DNA of 16,820 bases, from assembly GCA_009845645.1 (NCBI GenBank), contig VXZF01000471.1, forward strand, positions 1-16,820, given 5' to 3'. The DNA is from Gemmatimonadota bacterium (GTDB lineage Bacteria > Latescibacterota > UBA2968 > UBA8231). Positions 8,850 through 16,753 of the stretch are shown one piece after another (position 1 is the stretch's first letter; each line of letters begins with the position of its first letter). The notes below the pieces were generated by a model. The model saw only the letters and a list, made by a program, of their open reading frames with translations, did not search any database and had not been told where the DNA came from. The position numbers were made by a program, and so were the translations under genes.

Positions 8850-9733
8850 AGGTCGGTCTCGCGGCGCTGGAAAAAGGCGACTTGCAGGGCGGCGACCAAA
8901 ACCAGGAAGGCGAAGACGACAAAGGCAATGGCCGAAGCATAGCCTTGGCGGTCGTTTTCCGTGCCGAGCCAGTAAATGTAGTAGCCAGCGGTAAAGGTCC
9001 GGTAGCCGGGGCCGCCTTGGGTGGTGACCAAGATCTGCGGGAAGAGGTTGATGCCGGTGATCAGGGCGATGACCGAGTTGGTCTTGATCATCGGCATGAG
9101 CACTGGGATTTGGACGCGATAGAAGGTGGCTAAAGGACCGGCTCCGTCAATTTGCGCGGCCTCGTAGAGTTCGTTGGGGATGGTTTGTAGCCCGGCGAGG
9201 AAGATGGTGGTGTAGAAGCCGAGGCCGTGCCAGAGGACCAAGGCGAGGATGAAGTAAGGCACTAGCGCCGGATCGCCCATCCAGTCTTGGGCCAGCGCGT
9301 CGAACCCGAAGGCGCGCAGCAGGGTGTTTATGGCGCCAGTGCGATAGTTGGCCAGATATTGGAAGAGTAGGGCACTGACGAGAATGCTGAGGATAAATGG
9401 GTAGAAAAATAGGCCGCGTACTAGACCGCGCATGACTTTCATGCGGTCTAGGAGAACGGCCAAGACCAGCGACAGCGAGGTGTAGCCGACGACGATCATG
9501 GCCGTTTCAAAGAGCGTGAAGCGCAAAGCGGCGAAGAAGCGGTCGTCGTCGAGCAACTCGCGGAAGTTGTCCAAGCCGATAAAACGGGGGTCTTTGGTCC
9601 AGCCAGACCAGTCGGTTAGGCCGTAGGCAAACCCGAGCAGAGTCGGCAGGGCGAAAAAGGCTAGGTAGAGGAGTATGGCTGGGCCGCAGAGTAGGGCCGA
9701 GGCAGTGGATTTTTCGATGGACGCTCGTTGCAT
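8846..9733 (-). CDS. ABC sugar transporter permease, MalF-like
   Basis: A 295-residue inner-membrane permease of the CUT1 type with six predicted helices, beginning with TASALLCGPAILLYLAFFALPTLLGF. The EAA loop reads YEAAQIDGAGPLATFYRVQIPVLMP. A longer frame extends to an ATG at 9790, but those 19 extra residues are encoded by the right end of the TnpB element and overlap tnpB in another frame. They do not look like a permease N-terminus, so the ATG at 9731-9733 was chosen. No ribosome site precedes it (the preceding bases are CTGCGCC). First gene of the four-gene minus-strand operon; no ATPase gene is present, as is usual for CUT1 systems using a shared MsmX/UgpC-type ATPase. Confidence 0.92.
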   Translation of the reverse strand: MQRASIEKSTASALLCGPAILLYLAFFALPTLLGFAYGLTDWSGWTKDPRFIGLDNFRELLDDDRFFAALRFTLFETAMIVVGYTSLSLVLAVLLDRMKVMRGLVRGLFFYPFILSILVSALLFQYLANYRTGAINTLLRAFGFDALAQDWMGDPALVPYFILALVLWHGLGFYTTIFLAGLQTIPNELYEAAQIDGAGPLATFYRVQIPVLMPMIKTNSVIALITGINLFPQILVTTQGGPGYRTFTAGYYIYWLGTENDRQGYASAIAFVVFAFLVLVAALQVAFFQRRETDL

Positions 9734-9745
9734 GGCGCAGGGGTA

Positions 9746-9900
9746 GTGACTACTCCCAAGCCTCAAGGCTTGGGCTTCGCGGTGGTTCATCCACCTGAGA
9801 TTGTAGCCCCAATCTCAGAATGTTTCGAGCGGCGTTTTCATCTCGGTCAAGGACAACTCCACAGCAGGGACAGACATGGACTCGTTCAGACAGAGCCTTA
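9746..9900 (-). ncRNA. Probable omega (reRNA) scaffold at the right end of the TnpB element
   Basis: In studied IS200/IS605 elements the 3' part of tnpB and the right end are transcribed into a guide RNA whose scaffold ends at the element boundary. Here the minus-strand segment up to 9746 contains the terminal hairpin CCCAAGCC-TTGA-GGCTTGGG, followed by AGTAGTCAC. The guide would be the next bases outward (9745 to about 9726, TACCCCTGCGCCATGCAACG). The 5' limit is a rough guess. This is inference from the family, not direct evidence of transcription. Confidence 0.5.
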
Positions 9901-10883
9901 CGATGTCGGTGTCCACACTGGGAGCAGTCTTGCGAGGTATAGGCCGGGTTGACGGCGACCAGCGTCCTACCAGCCTCTTCCGCTTTGTAGGACAGGCACT
10001 GCCGGAACTGCGACCATGCCGCATCGTGAATGGATTTGGAAAGACAGTGATTACGCACCATACCATTAATAATCAGGTCTTCGACGGCGATCAAGCCGTA
10101 GTGATTGACCAAACATCGGGCCAGTTGATGAGCAAAATCGTGCCGCCGAAAGCGTATGCGTTCATGTACTCTTGCTACCACCTTGCGAGCCTTAGCGCGG
10201 GCCGATGTGCCCTTCTTCTGCTTGGAGAGCTTGCGCTGCGCCTTAGCCAGCACCTGCTCCTCTTGGCGAAAGAAGCGCGGGGGGGCTATCTGATCCCCAT
10301 TCGACAGGGTGGCAAATTTCTCTAAGCCTACGTCGATGCCCACCGCTTCGTCGCTTTTTGGCAATGGCTGCGGCTCCACTTCGCAGACGATGGAGGCATA
10401 CCACTTGCCCGTAGCCGACCGACGCACCGTGCATGTTTTGGATGTACCTTCCAGTGGACGATGTGCTTTGATACGAATGCGCCCGATTTTCCCCAAGCGC
10501 AAAGCCCCCTCTTTGATCTCAAACCCATGCGCTTGCGGGTAGGTGAGGCTGTCGTAGCGACCCAAGCCCCTGAACCGGGGAAAGCCGGGCACACCGCCCA
10601 CCTTGACCCTACGAAAGAATGCCTGAAACGCCAAATCAACACGCACCGCCACGTTTTGTAGTACCTGGCTATGCACCTGCGACAATGTAGGACGGTCTAA
10701 TTTAAGAAACGAAAGGCGAGCTTGCTGGTCATACAGGCTCAAGCTCTCGCCCCGATCTTTATAGGCTTGGATGCGATCTACTACAAAATGGTTGTAGAGC
10801 ATTCGGCATTCCTCAAGGTGCGTCGCCAGTGTTCCCGTCTGCTTGCGCGTGGGATACAATCTATATTTGAATGCCTTACGCAT
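9750..10883 (-). CDS. tnpB: RNA-guided endonuclease TnpB (IS200/IS605 OrfB family)
   Basis: A 377-residue protein with an intact RuvC nuclease: Asp184 (GIDVGLEKF), Glu268 (AVEDL) and Asp348 (DRDENAARN). A zinc finger lies between the last two, with cysteines at about 320, 323, 338 and 341 (CSQCG, CPCCG). The N-terminus MRKAFKYRLYPTRKQ is the family's first strand, and the region at 90-120 (AFQAFFRR to FPRFRG) is the usual RNA-binding segment. Known relatives are nucleases guided by an RNA made from the element's right end. An in-frame ATG at 10919 would add 12 residues; the ATG at 10883 was chosen because the family start MRKAFKYRL falls there. The stop codon lies in the right-end sequence, so the last residues are encoded by the hairpin. 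All catalytic residues are present, so this copy is probably active. Confidence 0.95.
   Translation of the reverse strand: MRKAFKYRLYPTRKQTGTLATHLEECRMLYNHFVVDRIQAYKDRGESLSLYDQQARLSFLKLDRPTLSQVHSQVLQNVAVRVDLAFQAFFRRVKVGGVPGFPRFRGLGRYDSLTYPQAHGFEIKEGALRLGKIGRIRIKAHRPLEGTSKTCTVRRSATGKWYASIVCEVEPQPLPKSDEAVGIDVGLEKFATLSNGDQIAPPRFFRQEEQVLAKAQRKLSKQKKGTSARAKARKVVARVHERIRFRRHDFAHQLARCLVNHYGLIAVEDLIINGMVRNHCLSKSIHDAAWSQFRQCLSYKAEEAGRTLVAVNPAYTSQDCSQCGHRHRKALSERVHVCPCCGVVLDRDENAARNILRLGLQSQVDEPPRSPSLEAWE
9755..9774 (-). repeat. Right-end hairpin of the TnpB element
   Basis: Perfect inverted repeat: an 8-bp stem (CCCAAGCC / GGCTTGGG) with a 4-base loop. It lies inside the end of tnpB and about nine bases from the inferred right boundary, the usual position for the subterminal hairpin recognised during single-strand transposition. 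No run of T follows on either strand, so it is not a typical terminator. Confidence 0.8.
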
Positions 10884-10903
10884 ACTTAATGGTATGCGCG
10901 TAA
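10876..10903 (-). repeat. Left-end bulged hairpin of the TnpB element, overlapping the tnpB start codon
   Basis: Arms TTACGCATAC (10876-10885) and GTATGCGCGTAA (10892-10903, plus strand) pair over 10 positions with an extra two bases (CG) in the second arm and a 6-base loop. A bulged subterminal hairpin is typical of IS200/IS605 left ends. The tnpB ATG (10883-10881) is within one arm, so the structure in RNA could also reduce tnpB translation. Confidence 0.65.
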
Positions 10904-10914
10904 GACTTAACCCC

Positions 10915-10919
10915 GTCAA
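10915..10919 (-). other. Candidate target-adjacent motif (TTGAC) flanking the left end
   Basis: Minus-strand TTGAC sits where IS200/IS605 elements carry their insertion-site motif, which also serves as the TnpB recognition motif. It resembles TTGAT of ISDra2. Position and exact length are inferred from the left-end hairpin distance. Confidence 0.45.
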
Positions 10920-10957
10920 GAGGTTGTCCGACAGATTGCTACAGCCCGTATAGCGTG

Positions 10958-10987
10958 TTGGAAAGGCGGCTGGCCATCGCCTATATT
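10958..10987 (+). promoter_or_regulatory. Candidate promoter of the Type ISP restriction gene
   Basis: TTGGAA (10958-10963) and TATATT (10982-10987) are separated by 18 bases and would start transcription about 40 bases before the ATG at 11035. It is the best sigma-70-like match in the 115-base gap between the TnpB element and the restriction gene. No strong ribosome site precedes the ATG. Nothing else clear is seen in this gap. Confidence 0.35.
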
Positions 10988-11034
10988 AGTGCCCTTTAAT
11001 CCATTCAGACCACGCTGCCTGAAAGACCTACACC

Positions 11035-14000
11035 ATGGCCGAATTGACCCCTGAGACCAGCCACAACCCGGTTGTCCTGCGCCACCTCCTCGATAACTGG
11101 CGACAGCAGGCCGCCACGGCTGGGTACCGCCGCGAACGCGATAAGGGAACCACATTCGAGCGGCTTTGCATCGCCTACCTACAACACGACCCAATCCAAG
11201 CTCGGCAATACGAACAGCCCATGCTCTATTCTGATTGGGCCCAAGCACCGGAGCGGCGCGACGACCGGGTAGCCGAGCCCTTGGGATTCTACGCCGAGCC
11301 GGTGCGGTCGGCGCAAGACCTCGGTATCGACTTGGTTGCCAAGCTGCGAGACGAGGATGGCTGGTGCGCCATTCAGTGCAAATTCCATGCAGTGGGTAGC
11401 CGCATCGCCAAGGCGGAGATCGATTCCTTTTTGGCTGCTTCGGGCCATAGGGACTTTCGGCAGCGGCTGATCATCGACACGACCGGCCGCGAGTGGAGCA
11501 CCCAAGCAGAGGAGATGCTGCGGAACCAAGCGGTGCCGGTTCGGCGGATCGGCCTACAGGAATTGCAGGCCAGCCCAATCCGTTGGCAGGACTTTGCGAC
11601 CAGCGGTGAAATCCACTTTGCCGAACAACGCAAACTTCTTCCACATCAGCGCAAGGCGATGGAAGCAGTGACTGGCGGATTAGCGGAACTGGGCAGTCGC
11701 GGCAAAATGATTATGGCCTGCGGCACTGGCAAAACGCTGACATCCCTCCGCATCGCCGAACAACTCGCCGGTACTGGAGGGCGGGTTCTCTATCTCGTAC
11801 CCAGTCTGGCGCTGATGGCGCAAACAGTGCGCGAATGGGCGATAGACGCCAAGATCCCGTTGCGCTCGTTCGCGGTGTGTTCCGACTCACAAGTCGGCAA
11901 GCGCCGGCGTCGCAATGACGATCTCATTGACATGGACGCACTGGATTTGGCGTTTCCAGCTACTACAGATGCGGTTCGTCTCGCCACCGTCGCAGCACCG
12001 CCAGCACCGGATGCCCTGACCGTCGTCTTTGCCACCTACCAATCTAGCCCGGTAATCGAGGAGGCACAGAAGGTACACGGAGTGCCCGCCTTCGACCTCA
12101 CAGTCTGCGATGAGGCTCATCGTACCGCTGGAGCGTTGATCGAGGGCGAAGACCCATCGCATTTCGTCCGAATTCACAGCGACAAGTACATCCGCTGCGA
12201 TCGGCGGCTCTACATGACCGCGACGCCAAAGGTCTATGCCGCTAGCGCACGGACTCGGGCCGGCAAACTGGCGGCGGCCCTCTGCTCAATGGAGGATGAG
12301 CGCATCTACGGGCCGCTACTCTACGAGCTTACCTTCGGCGCGGCCGTGGATCAGGGCCTACTAACCGATTACAAAGTGATCGTTCTGACAGTCCCAGAGG
12401 ACGCGGCAGCTCGGGCGATTCAGCGCAGTCTTGCCGAGGACGGCGAATTGAAACTCGACGACGGGGCCAAACTGCTTGGCTGCTGGCGGGCCTTGGCCAA
12501 GGTGGATGCCGATCAGTTCCCGGAAAACGACCGCGCAGGGATGCGCCGCGCCATTTCCTTTTGCCGTGACATCAAATCATCTCAGCAAGTGGAGCGGCTC
12601 TTTGCCCGAGTCGCCGAGGAATACCGCGAGCAAGAGGGGACACACCTAGCGGAATACCCGGTTGCGGCTCAGCATGTCGATGGCACCTTCAACGCCATAA
12701 GGCGTTCGGTAGCACTGAATTGGTTGGACGAAGCCGACGCTAACGGCGGCTGTCGAGTGCTTACCAATGCCCGCTGCCTTTCCGAAGGAGTGGATGTACC
12801 GGCATTGGACGCCATCCTGTTCATGCACCCGCGCAAGAGTCAAATCGATGTGGTGCAGGCGGTGGGACGGGTCATGCGTAAAGCCCCGGGCAAGCAGATG
12901 GGCTATATCGTGCTGCCAGTGGTTATTTCGTCGCTCACTCAGCCGGAAGCCGCGCTCAACGACAACAAGGCATTCGAGGTCGTCTGGCAGACGCTGAATG
13001 CGATCCGCAGCCACGATGAGCGGTTTGAGGGAATGATAAACCGGATTGAACTAGGCGAACCGGGGGACCGCATCGGCCTTGTCACCCTAGCGGATTGGGG
13101 GCCAGCCGCAACTCGGACCGGAGACGGGCCGGGCATTGGGAAAGGGGAGGCGAGGGACCCGGACACCACGCGCACTCGGCCAGAGGATTCTCAACCGACC
13201 TTGTTCGACGGACTGCCAGAGGCGATTCGAGCAAAAATCGTTGAGAAGTGCGGCGACCGGAAGTACTGGGACGAATGGGCCAGCGATGTCGCAGATATTG
13301 CCCGTCGGCATATCGAGCGCATCACGGCTCTTGTCGAATTCGGCGATGCCGAGCGAGAGATTTTCCAAGACTTCGTCACCGAGTTGCGCGACGATCTAAA
13401 CGAGGGCATCACTGACGCCGACGCTATTGAAATGCTGGCGCAGCATTCGGTGACAGGGCCGGTGTTCGACGCGTTGTTCGGCGAGACTGAGTTCGTTTCG
13501 CGCAATCCGGTTAGCCAAGGCATCCAAGATGTGTTGGATGTGCTCAGGCCAGCGAACATCGACGCGGAAGCGGTTAATCTCGACGGGTTTTACGCCAGCG
13601 TTCGGCGGCGGGTGGCGGGAGCGGCTACTGACAAAGCCAAGCAGAAGATCGTCGTCGAGCTATACGACAAATTTTTCCGCAACGCCTTTCCCAGCATGAC
13701 GCAGCGGCTAGGGATCGTCTATACACCAGTGGAGATTGTCGATTTCATCATCCACTCGGTGAACGATGTTTTGGAGGACGAATTTGGCACGACATTGGGT
13801 TCCGAGGGCGTACATATTCTCGATCCATTCACCGGCACTGGCACATTTGTTACGCGGCTGTTGCAGTCGGGCTTGATTGCCCCGGAGGATTTGTCGCGCA
13901 AGTACGCGCACGAGATCCACGCTAATGAAATCGTTTTGCTAGCCTATTACATCGCGGCGGTGAATATCGAGACCGCCTATCACGAGATTACCGGCGGGGA

Positions 14001-15990
14001 CTACAAACCGTTTGAAGGTATTTGTTTAGCGGACACCTTTGAAATGCAGGAAGGCGACGATTTGCTGGCGCAGATCATGCCGGATAATTCTGGGCGGCGG
14101 ACACGACAGAAAGAGACGGATATTCGCGTGATTGTGGGGAATCCGCCGTGGTCGGTAGGGCAGCGAAGCCAAAACGACAATGCCGCGAATCAAAAGTATC
14201 CAGTCTTGGATAAGCGTATTGAAGAAAGCTACGCAAGACATTCCCGTGCTCAATTAAAGAATGCTCTTTATGATAGCTACATCCGCGCCATTCGCTGGGC
14301 GAGCGACCGGATTGGCGAGAGCGGTGTAATTGGGCTTGTGACCAACGCCGGTTGGGTTGACGGCATAGCGATGGATGGGATGCGGAAGTGTCTGACCGAG
14401 GAGTTCTCAAGCCTCTATATATTCCACCTGCGGGGAAATCAACGAACTCAGGGCGAATTTTCCCGCCGAGAAGGAGGAAAAGTATTCGGCTCAGGTTCTC
14501 GTGCGCCAGTTGCCATCGCGGTTTTTGTCAAGAACCCAAAAGCGAAAAAACAGGGTCGTATTCTGTTCCGAGACATCGGTGACTGTCTTGACCAAAAGGC
14601 TAAGCTCAAAGCGGTCCGACAATTCGGTAGCATTCGTGGCATAACTCAAGCAGATGGCTGGAGCCAAATAGTACCAGACGTGAAATATGACTGGATAGGC
14701 CAAGGGGACAAGGAGTTTAATCAGTTTACGACAATGGGTAATAAAAAGTCGGTAAACCAAGCGAGAGGGCGTCTATTTAGGAACTATTCAAGGGCTGTCT
14801 TAACCTGTCGAGATGCTTGGTGTTTCAATTTCTCGTCAGGACTTCTCAAAGAAAACATCCGGTCAATGATCGACTTTTACCACTTAGAGATCGAACGGCT
14901 TAGGAGCAAGCAGCCCGATAATTCCAAGTTAGACAGTAGCCAATTTGTGGATAACGATCCGAAAAAAATTAGCTGGTCAAGCTCTCTATTAAGCTCCTAC
15001 CAAAGAAAAATACCAATCAACTTTGACAAAAATCGGATCGTACCGTCCATTTATCGTCCATTCACGAGACAATGGCTGTATTTCAGTTCTTCTGTGAATG
15101 ATCGAATCGGCCAGATGCCTCAGATTTTCCCGCATACAGACGCGAAGAATCGCCTGATCTGTGTTACAGGAGTGGGTTCGCGGTCCTTCTCTGTGCTAAT
15201 GGTGGATGCTCTCCCAGAATCCGCAGTGGTTGAAAAAGGCCAATGCTTCCCCCTCCACTTATACGAAAAGCCCGACAACGACGACGACCTGTTCGGTCAA
15301 CAACCTGACGCAACCGATGCCCACGGCTACACCTGCCGCGACGCCATCACCGACGACGCGCTAGCCAAATTTCGCGCCGCCTACGGCAACGCCGTCTCCA
15401 AGCACGACATTTTCCACTACATCTACGGTCTGCTCCACGTCCCAGCCTACCGCCACCGCTTCGCCAACAACCTCTCCAAAGAGCTACCGCGCATCCCGCT
15501 CGCCGCTGACCCCGATCACTTCACCGCCCTCGTCTCCGCCGGACGCGAGTTAGGCGATCTACACGTCGGCTTCGACCGCGTTGATCCGTGGCCGCTCGAA
15601 TTCGCCAATGACAGTCGAGACGCGCCAACCGGCACCGATCCAACAACCTACTTCCGCGTCCAAAAGATGAAACTCGGCGGCACCCAAAAGGAACCCGACC
15701 TCACGACGATCATCTACAACAGCAACATCACTGTTATCGGCATTCCCGAAAACGCTTGGGATTACGAAGTCAACGGCAAGCCCGCCCTCAAATGGGTCAT
15801 GGAACGACAGGCCGTATCCACCGACAAAGCCAGCGGCATCGTCAACGACGCCAACCGCTACGCCACCGAAACCATCGGCGACCCATCCTATCCGCTAGAA
15901 CTGCTCGCCTGCGTCATCCGCGTCAGCATGGAAACCAACCGCATCGTCGAAGGACTGCCAGAGCCTGAGTGGATTGAAGAGAGAAAGTAA
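11035..15990 (+). CDS. Type ISP restriction-modification enzyme (nuclease-translocase-methyltransferase in one chain)
   Basis: A 1651-residue single-chain restriction enzyme, close in size and order to LlaGI/LlaBIII. Residues ~90-190 are an Mrr-like PD-(D/E)xK nuclease with Asp99 and Gln114-Cys-Lys116. Residues ~200-650 are an SF2 translocase: Walker A ACGTGKT (228-234), DEAH (359-362), TAT (395-397) and motif VI QAVGRVMR (608-615). A helical coupler follows. The gamma-type N6-adenine methyltransferase has the SAM motif DPFTGTGTF (930-938) and catalytic NPPW (1036-1039). About 1150-1640 forms the target recognition domain that reads an asymmetric site. Known Type ISP enzymes methylate one strand and cleave when two enzymes collide after translocation, protecting against phage. 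All key residues are intact and no frameshift is seen. No separate specificity subunit is needed. Composition shifts to AT-rich at about 14480-15240, then to strongly C-rich codons, suggesting a mosaic recognition domain. Confidence 0.95.
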   Translation: MAELTPETSHNPVVLRHLLDNWRQQAATAGYRRERDKGTTFERLCIAYLQHDPIQARQYEQPMLYSDWAQAPERRDDRVAEPLGFYAEPVRSAQDLGIDLVAKLRDEDGWCAIQCKFHAVGSRIAKAEIDSFLAASGHRDFRQRLIIDTTGREWSTQAEEMLRNQAVPVRRIGLQELQASPIRWQDFATSGEIHFAEQRKLLPHQRKAMEAVTGGLAELGSRGKMIMACGTGKTLTSLRIAEQLAGTGGRVLYLVPSLALMAQTVREWAIDAKIPLRSFAVCSDSQVGKRRRRNDDLIDMDALDLAFPATTDAVRLATVAAPPAPDALTVVFATYQSSPVIEEAQKVHGVPAFDLTVCDEAHRTAGALIEGEDPSHFVRIHSDKYIRCDRRLYMTATPKVYAASARTRAGKLAAALCSMEDERIYGPLLYELTFGAAVDQGLLTDYKVIVLTVPEDAAARAIQRSLAEDGELKLDDGAKLLGCWRALAKVDADQFPENDRAGMRRAISFCRDIKSSQQVERLFARVAEEYREQEGTHLAEYPVAAQHVDGTFNAIRRSVALNWLDEADANGGCRVLTNARCLSEGVDVPALDAILFMHPRKSQIDVVQAVGRVMRKAPGKQMGYIVLPVVISSLTQPEAALNDNKAFEVVWQTLNAIRSHDERFEGMINRIELGEPGDRIGLVTLADWGPAATRTGDGPGIGKGEARDPDTTRTRPEDSQPTLFDGLPEAIRAKIVEKCGDRKYWDEWASDVADIARRHIERITALVEFGDAEREIFQDFVTELRDDLNEGITDADAIEMLAQHSVTGPVFDALFGETEFVSRNPVSQGIQDVLDVLRPANIDAEAVNLDGFYASVRRRVAGAATDKAKQKIVVELYDKFFRNAFPSMTQRLGIVYTPVEIVDFIIHSVNDVLEDEFGTTLGSEGVHILDPFTGTGTFVTRLLQSGLIAPEDLSRKYAHEIHANEIVLLAYYIAAVNIETAYHEITGGDYKPFEGICLADTFEMQEGDDLLAQIMPDNSGRRTRQKETDIRVIVGNPPWSVGQRSQNDNAANQKYPVLDKRIEESYARHSRAQLKNALYDSYIRAIRWASDRIGESGVIGLVTNAGWVDGIAMDGMRKCLTEEFSSLYIFHLRGNQRTQGEFSRREGGKVFGSGSRAPVAIAVFVKNPKAKKQGRILFRDIGDCLDQKAKLKAVRQFGSIRGITQADGWSQIVPDVKYDWIGQGDKEFNQFTTMGNKKSVNQARGRLFRNYSRAVLTCRDAWCFNFSSGLLKENIRSMIDFYHLEIERLRSKQPDNSKLDSSQFVDNDPKKISWSSSLLSSYQRKIPINFDKNRIVPSIYRPFTRQWLYFSSSVNDRIGQMPQIFPHTDAKNRLICVTGVGSRSFSVLMVDALPESAVVEKGQCFPLHLYEKPDNDDDLFGQQPDATDAHGYTCRDAITDDALAKFRAAYGNAVSKHDIFHYIYGLLHVPAYRHRFANNLSKELPRIPLAADPDHFTALVSAGRELGDLHVGFDRVDPWPLEFANDSRDAPTGTDPTTYFRVQKMKLGGTQKEPDLTTIIYNSNITVIGIPENAWDYEVNGKPALKWVMERQAVSTDKASGIVNDANRYATETIGDPSYPLELLACVIRVSMETNRIVEGLPEPEWIEERK

Positions 15991-16015
15991 AACGCGACGA
16001 CTGGAAAAACACAAA

Positions 16016-16753
16016 ATGTCCCAGCCACAGCCGTATGATATAATGATTATACGCCCAGCATCTGATGGGAAAGTTGCCCACTTTACAGGAGAAATTCCTA
16101 ACGATCTTTGGGCAATACTATTAAGATTCCGAGAGCAAGTCAGCAAGCTGGAAGCGTGTTTACGTGAATGTGAGAATCTGAACTTGAATTATACTCTATC
16201 GTGGTCCCGCGATGATGAAGCGTTAAAATTCGAGACGCATAGCGCCATCAGACCCAATGACCTTTATAGCATCCTGCATTGTCTCAGACCTTTTCAACTT
16301 CAAAATAATAAGCCGGATATTTCGTTTAACACGACAGTTAGTAGGCTTCAGAAGTATATAAGAGAGAGGATAAAGGGAAAACATGAAAAGGATATACATT
16401 ATGTATGGTTGAAGGAATTTTTCAAAAGTCTCAAGGAGGAATATAATGGCCAAGCGGGTCAGAAACAATGTGTTATTGAGTCTGTAAAATTTACTTCATC
16501 TGGTGAAATACCACCAAACGAAAATAAGTCTATCAATTGCGAAAATATGTTAAACAGTTGGCTTAATGCTTATGAGTTTCACCATGACGAAGAGAAACAG
16601 CATTTGATAGAAGACATTGAAAAGGGATTTCCTCCTGGCCTTTTGGATTCTGTTTTTGTAGGTATGATACTTGACAAGATAAAAGCAATTAACCGTTTTG
16701 CGGGTCTAATTGATCGCTTAGGTACTGGCCAAGTAAATATATGTCTTCCCTGA
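16016..16753 (+). CDS. Protein of unknown function next to the Type ISP gene
   Basis: A 245-residue protein that I do not recognise. It begins MSQPQPYDIMIIRPASDG and appears to have a short beta N-terminus, then mostly helices: LWAILLRFREQVSKLEACLREC at about 32-53, a charged KYIRERIKGKHEKD stretch near 115-130, and a C-terminal helix ending VGMILDKIKAINRFAGLIDRL. No membrane segment, signal peptide or catalytic motif is evident. It starts 25 bases after the restriction gene on the same strand, so co-transcription is likely. A TTG at 15974 would extend it by 14 residues and overlap the restriction gene; the ATG was chosen although only a weak GGA precedes it. It is AT-rich (19 G/C of 60 at 16381-16440), unlike the rest of the window, which fits recent transfer. 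It could be a defence partner or an independent cargo gene. Confidence 0.75.
   Translation: MSQPQPYDIMIIRPASDGKVAHFTGEIPNDLWAILLRFREQVSKLEACLRECENLNLNYTLSWSRDDEALKFETHSAIRPNDLYSILHCLRPFQLQNNKPDISFNTTVSRLQKYIRERIKGKHEKDIHYVWLKEFFKSLKEEYNGQAGQKQCVIESVKFTSSGEIPPNENKSINCENMLNSWLNAYEFHHDEEKQHLIEDIEKGFPPGLLDSVFVGMILDKIKAINRFAGLIDRLGTGQVNICLP

Larger units (their letters stand above)
9746..10914 (-). mobile_element. TnpB-only insertion element of the IS200/IS605 superfamily (IS1341-like)
   Basis: A single-gene element carrying tnpB and no tnpA-type HUH transposase. Right end: a perfect 8-bp hairpin (9755-9774) followed on the minus strand by AGTAGTCAC, a common ending for these elements. Left end: a bulged hairpin (10876-10903) and, just outside, TTGAC (minus strand, 10919-10915), similar to the TTGAT-type flank used by known members. 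There are no terminal inverted repeats or target duplications, as expected for single-strand transposition. The boundaries are inferred and could shift by several bases. Mobility would depend on a TnpA supplied in trans. It lies between the ABC permease operon and the restriction gene. Confidence 0.8.

Noticed and set aside
4952..9133. Many long open frames on the plus strand and in alternate minus frames across the transporter operon, such as 5116-5550 and 7239-7730.
   Set aside because: They are opposite or shifted frames of clear transporter genes in GC-rich DNA, have low-complexity translations and no recognisable motifs.
9755..9774. The right-end hairpin as an intrinsic terminator for tnpB or the ABC operon.
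   Set aside because: No T run follows on either strand; its place and flanks fit an IS200/IS605 end.
10938..10954. A small hairpin (GCTATA/TGTAGC) in the gap before the restriction gene, considered as a terminator or operator.
   Set aside because: Only six pairs including a G-U, no T run and no repeat elsewhere.
16433..16487. A strong ribosome-site-like AAGGAGGA followed by ATG at 16446 inside the unknown gene.
   Set aside because: The frame ends after 13 codons, and the sequence simply encodes KEEYNGQ in the larger gene; probably chance.
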